Positions 5,812 to 8,311 of a stretch of 8,311 nt of DNA are shown here, in pieces. The stretch is from assembly GCA_044507065.1 (NCBI GenBank), contig JBIQJY010000095.1:1-8311 (forward strand), read 5' to 3'. Positions within the stretch are counted from its first letter, which is position 1. Each line of letters begins with the position of its first letter. A program made the translations under genes and the position numbers. Under the pieces are notes generated by a model that saw nothing but the letters and a program-made list of their open reading frames with translations, did not search any database and was not told where the DNA came from. The DNA is from SCN-69-37 sp044507065 (GTDB taxonomy: Bacteria; Acidobacteriota; Vicinamibacteria; Vicinamibacterales; SCN-69-37).

Positions 5812-7488
5812 TCAGCGACCCTCGATGCGAATCGTGTGATCGAACGGCGTGAAGCCGGTGATGTAGAGGCTCTGCCCCGGCAGGCGTGGTTCGGCGCCGC
5901 GGACCTGTACGTACTGATGCGGCGCGGCCCCGGGGCCGATGTGCAGCGTATGGCGGCCACGCCGGTAGGTGGCCGTCCCGGCTTCGAGGACGAACTGATC
6001 GGGCCCGACGGACCGGACACCGGTCCACTCGCCGCCCTCGCGCACGGCGATCTCAACGGCCAGCGGCACGTTGTCCGTACCCATCGCCCGGACACGAATC
6101 TCGATGCCATTCGGAATCTCGGTCACGTCGGCCGACTGTTCGAGGCGACACACTTCCGACTGCCGGCGCTCCGCACGCGTCGGCCCGTAGGTGTCGGTCG
6201 TAATCGTCCGCGCGATCGGCTGGTAGTACGGCCCCTCGAGCGTCTGGCGGTAGACGAATCGTCCGTTCTCCTTCACCGCCGCCGTCGGCACGAACTGGCC
6301 TTTCCCAAAGAACGCCGACGCGAACCGCACGCCTTCGACGATGGCGTCGCCGTGGCGGAACGTGAGGAGGCGGCTGGAGCCGCCGAGCACGAGCGTGGTG
6401 CTCGTCGCGCCGCGGCGGATGCGGGTGATGCCGATAGCCGGCATCGCGCGTTCGACGTCGTCTGGCAATGGCGCCAGTGGCGGCAGCGCCGACGACATCT
6501 CGGGATACTCGAGCAGCGCCCCCAGCCGTGTGCCCTCAATCGCCGCATCGCGAGCCAGCGTGGCGAACTGGCCGTCGTCGTCGGCCACGGCCATGTAGGT
6601 GAGGGGAAACCAGTACCCGGTCACGTTGCCGCGCGTGTACTGGTCCTGGCGGCGCGAGATCTCGGTGACGACCTCGCCGTCGGCGTGCAGCAGGTACGTG
6701 AGCGCGCGCAGGTTGCGGCGCACCGGATCGAGCAGCGCCGGGCGTCCGAGCTTCGCGGCCATCACGACCAGCGCCCTGTCGGTGACCACGTTGTAGGTGA
6801 GCGTGCTGCGCTCGGTGAACTGGCCATCGGCGTCGATGTCGATGCCCTCGGCCAGCCACTCGTCGATGCGGCGAACGTAGCGGTCGTCGGGAAACAGTTC
6901 GTGGATCTGCGCCAGCGCCGAAGAGATGACCCACCGGTGATTCGGCGTGTGCACGCCGCCTTCGGCCATCCCCGCCCCCGCGCGCCGAAGGAACGGCTCG
7001 ACGGCCGTCTCAATCTCCGGCGCGCCGTGGCGTCGCGCAATCGCGGCTGCCGTCGCCACGTCGTGCACGACGAACCCGGTGTCGGGCGGCGAGTTGAAGT
7101 TGGTCGTCAGCAGATCGATGTTGCCCTGCGGGCCCTGGTGTCGCTCGAGGAATCCCGCCGCCAGGCGGATGCGATCGACGAGCACCGCGTCGCCGCGAAA
7201 CGCCGACTGCGGATGGATGAAGGCCGCCGCCAGCGTCTCGATCGCGCCACCGGCGCTGTACGGATGATGCAGCCCCGTCTGATCCGGGATGCCACCGCGA
7301 TAGCGGCCCGCGCCATCGGTCACCTGCGACGTCAGCAGCGCCCGCACGGCCGCGTTGCTGCGGGCCACCGCTGACTCGAGCGGTGATGCGACAGCCTGAT
7401 CGACAGCGGCCGGCAACGGCCGTTCCAGCGCCAGCGCGCCGGCAGCACCCAGCAGCTTCAGCGCATCGCGGCGCGACCAGGCATCCAT
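5812..7488 (-). CDS. Tat-exported protein, possible polysaccharide-lyase-like enzyme
   Basis: This 558-residue protein begins MDAWSRRDALKLLGAAGALAL; SRRDALK followed by a hydrophobic stretch is a twin-arginine signal, so it should be exported folded. I do not recognise a named family with certainty. Residues about 35-330 look all-helical and repetitive, and about 345-558 look beta-rich (many short alternating hydrophobic strands), a layout shared by heparinase II/III-like and related lyases (helical toroid plus beta-sandwich). Conserved-looking polar clusters that could be catalytic are NHRW (183-186), ERSTLTYN (226-233) and SRRQDQY (278-284). Lyase activity is inference from layout only. It follows the stress-protein gene: ATG 7488 is 5 bp after that stop. 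An in-frame GTG at 7494 overlaps the TAG stop (TAGTG) and has AGGG 7 nt upstream, so translation may begin two codons earlier; both starts leave the Tat signal intact. It converges with the permease gene, with only 5 bp between stops. Confidence 0.85.
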   Translation of the reverse strand: MDAWSRRDALKLLGAAGALALERPLPAAVDQAVASPLESAVARSNAAVRALLTSQVTDGAGRYRGGIPDQTGLHHPYSAGGAIETLAAAFIHPQSAFRGDAVLVDRIRLAAGFLERHQGPQGNIDLLTTNFNSPPDTGFVVHDVATAAAIARRHGAPEIETAVEPFLRRAGAGMAEGGVHTPNHRWVISSALAQIHELFPDDRYVRRIDEWLAEGIDIDADGQFTERSTLTYNVVTDRALVVMAAKLGRPALLDPVRRNLRALTYLLHADGEVVTEISRRQDQYTRGNVTGYWFPLTYMAVADDDGQFATLARDAAIEGTRLGALLEYPEMSSALPPLAPLPDDVERAMPAIGITRIRRGATSTTLVLGGSSRLLTFRHGDAIVEGVRFASAFFGKGQFVPTAAVKENGRFVYRQTLEGPYYQPIARTITTDTYGPTRAERRQSEVCRLEQSADVTEIPNGIEIRVRAMGTDNVPLAVEIAVREGGEWTGVRSVGPDQFVLEAGTATYRRGRHTLHIGPGAAPHQYVQVRGAEPRLPGQSLYITGFTPFDHTIRIEGR

Positions 7489-7493
7489 GGCCA

Positions 7494-8311
7494 CTACTTC
7501 GCCCTGACGGTCAGCACCGGACAGGCTGCGTGGCGCACCACCTGGTTGGTCGTCGAACCGAACAGCAGGAGGTTCGCAATGCGTCGTCCGTGAACGCCCA
7601 TGACGATCAGGTCGGCCCCCTCGTCGGAGGCCACTTCCACGACCTTCTCGTGAGGGCGGCCAGTCGCCGTCAACTCGCGACACTCGCACCACACGCGCGT
7701 CGAATCGGGCACGAGCGCGCGCATCCGCTCGAGGGTGGTGCGACGATGCTCTTCGCGCATGGCGCTCGTCTGCTGGTCGAACAGATCCGGCACGACCCGC
7801 TCCTCGTCCCAATCGAACACGTGGAGCAGGATGAGCCGTTTGCCCGACTCGCCGGCCAGCAGCACCGCGTACTCGAGTGCCGTGAGCGACGAGGGCGAGA
7901 AGTCCACGGCGCAGATGATGGCCTTGAACGGCTGCGGCACGTCCGGCGCGCCCGGAGCGGCTGGCGGCACGGTCAGCACCGGACAGGGGGCCTTCCGCAG
8001 GACCTTCTCGGTCACCGATCCGAGCATGAATCGTTCGAACCCGCCGCGCCCGTGGGTGCCAAGCACGATCAGATCGGCCGGGAGACTCCGGGCCTCGTCG
8101 ATGACATTCGCAACGACCTGCCCGTGCACGAGCTTCGTCGTGACCGCCACATCGCCGGCCCTCGCGTCGACAAATCGCTGGAGTGCCTCGGCCGATTCCT
8201 GCAGGTACTCAGGCGTGAGCACCGTCGGCGCCACGGTCGATACCGAAGGCAGGCCAGCCCAGGCGACCTCGATCGCGGTCAGCGACGCGTCGTACCAGCG
8301 CGAGAGCATCA
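7494..8311 (-). CDS. Tandem-domain universal stress protein, 5' end cut by the window
   Basis: The frame is open to the window edge, and 271 residues are visible from ATG 8309. That ATG is probably not the true start, because the first UspA domain lacks its opening strand and phosphate-loop region. Domain 1 (to about residue 116) ends with GTHGRGGFERFMLGS (84-98) and CPVLTVP; domain 2 (about 127-271) is complete, from AIICAVDFSPSSLTALEYA (130-148) to GVHGRRIANLLLFGS (238-252) and CPVLTV. Both domains keep the G-2x-G-9x-G-S signature of ATP-binding UspA proteins, and D136 fits the adenine-contacting aspartate of domain 2. Such cytoplasmic proteins bind nucleotides and promote survival under starvation, oxidative or respiratory stress; the partner is unknown. 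Its stop nearly touches or overlaps the start of the Tat-exported gene, so the two are likely one transcript. Confidence is high for the family and partial status. Confidence 0.93.
   Translation of the reverse strand, partial: MLSRWYDASLTAIEVAWAGLPSVSTVAPTVLTPEYLQESAEALQRFVDARAGDVAVTTKLVHGQVVANVIDEARSLPADLIVLGTHGRGGFERFMLGSVTEKVLRKAPCPVLTVPPAAPGAPDVPQPFKAIICAVDFSPSSLTALEYAVLLAGESGKRLILLHVFDWDEERVVPDLFDQQTSAMREEHRRTTLERMRALVPDSTRVWCECRELTATGRPHEKVVEVASDEGADLIVMGVHGRRIANLLLFGSTTNQVVRHAACPVLTVRAK

Noticed and set aside
5794..5824. CGAGG/CCTCG inverted repeat across the convergent junction as a bidirectional terminator
   Set aside because: Only five base pairs around a 21-base loop and no T tract on either strand; too weak to call.
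5836..7374. Open frame of 512 codons on the plus strand opposite the Tat-exported protein
   Set aside because: It is an Arg/His/Ala-rich shadow frame with no motif. The minus-strand frame has a Tat signal, coherent secondary-structure pattern and operon spacing.
7489..7812. N-terminal extension of the Tat-protein frame into the stress-protein gene
   Set aside because: The extension would bury the twin-arginine signal 108 residues inside the protein and overlap the well-supported stress-protein domain 2. Its sequence is Arg/Gly-rich shadow.

Overview
The window is very GC-rich bacterial DNA with six protein genes, two of them cut by the window edges. The best taxonomic clue is the 802-residue permease at 3398-5806, which has the architecture of the 'acidobacterial duplicated orphan permease' (ADOP) branch of the MacB/FtsX family. 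That branch is strongly expanded in Acidobacteriota, especially Vicinamibacteria-like soil lineages. An acidobacterial origin is therefore an inference from gene family and base composition; no rRNA or marker gene is present to prove it.

Layout. Positions 1-537 hold a minus-strand pair: a DoxX-family membrane protein (133-537), then, one base after its stop codon, the first 43 codons of an exported protein that leaves the window at position 1. The 179-bp gap at 538-716 has a clear ribosome binding site for the DoxX gene, a long interrupted inverted repeat just upstream of it, and a possible terminator for the next gene. Positions 717-1463 (minus) encode a short-chain dehydrogenase/reductase. 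The 130-bp divergent gap (1464-1593) contains two near-identical copies of a small palindromic repeat. Positions 1594-3288 (plus) encode a DEAD-box RNA helicase with a DbpA-type C-terminal RNA-binding domain. Positions 3398-5806 (plus) encode the ADOP permease. After a 5-bp convergent junction, 5812-8311 (minus) is a two-gene unit: a tandem-domain universal stress protein, cut at its 5' end by the window edge, followed within a few bases by a Tat-exported protein that resembles polysaccharide-lyase-like enzymes only in general fold features.

How the genes relate. Apart from the two tightly spaced minus-strand pairs (DoxX plus secreted protein; stress protein plus Tat-exported protein), the genes do not form an obvious pathway. 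The window reads as ordinary chromosomal accessory/housekeeping content. I found no phage, transposon, CRISPR, toxin-antitoxin or defence system, and no RNA gene. The points most worth a second look are the tandem palindromic repeat beside the dehydrogenase ribosome binding site, the altered motif III of the helicase, the structured leader of the DoxX gene, and the function of the Tat-exported protein.
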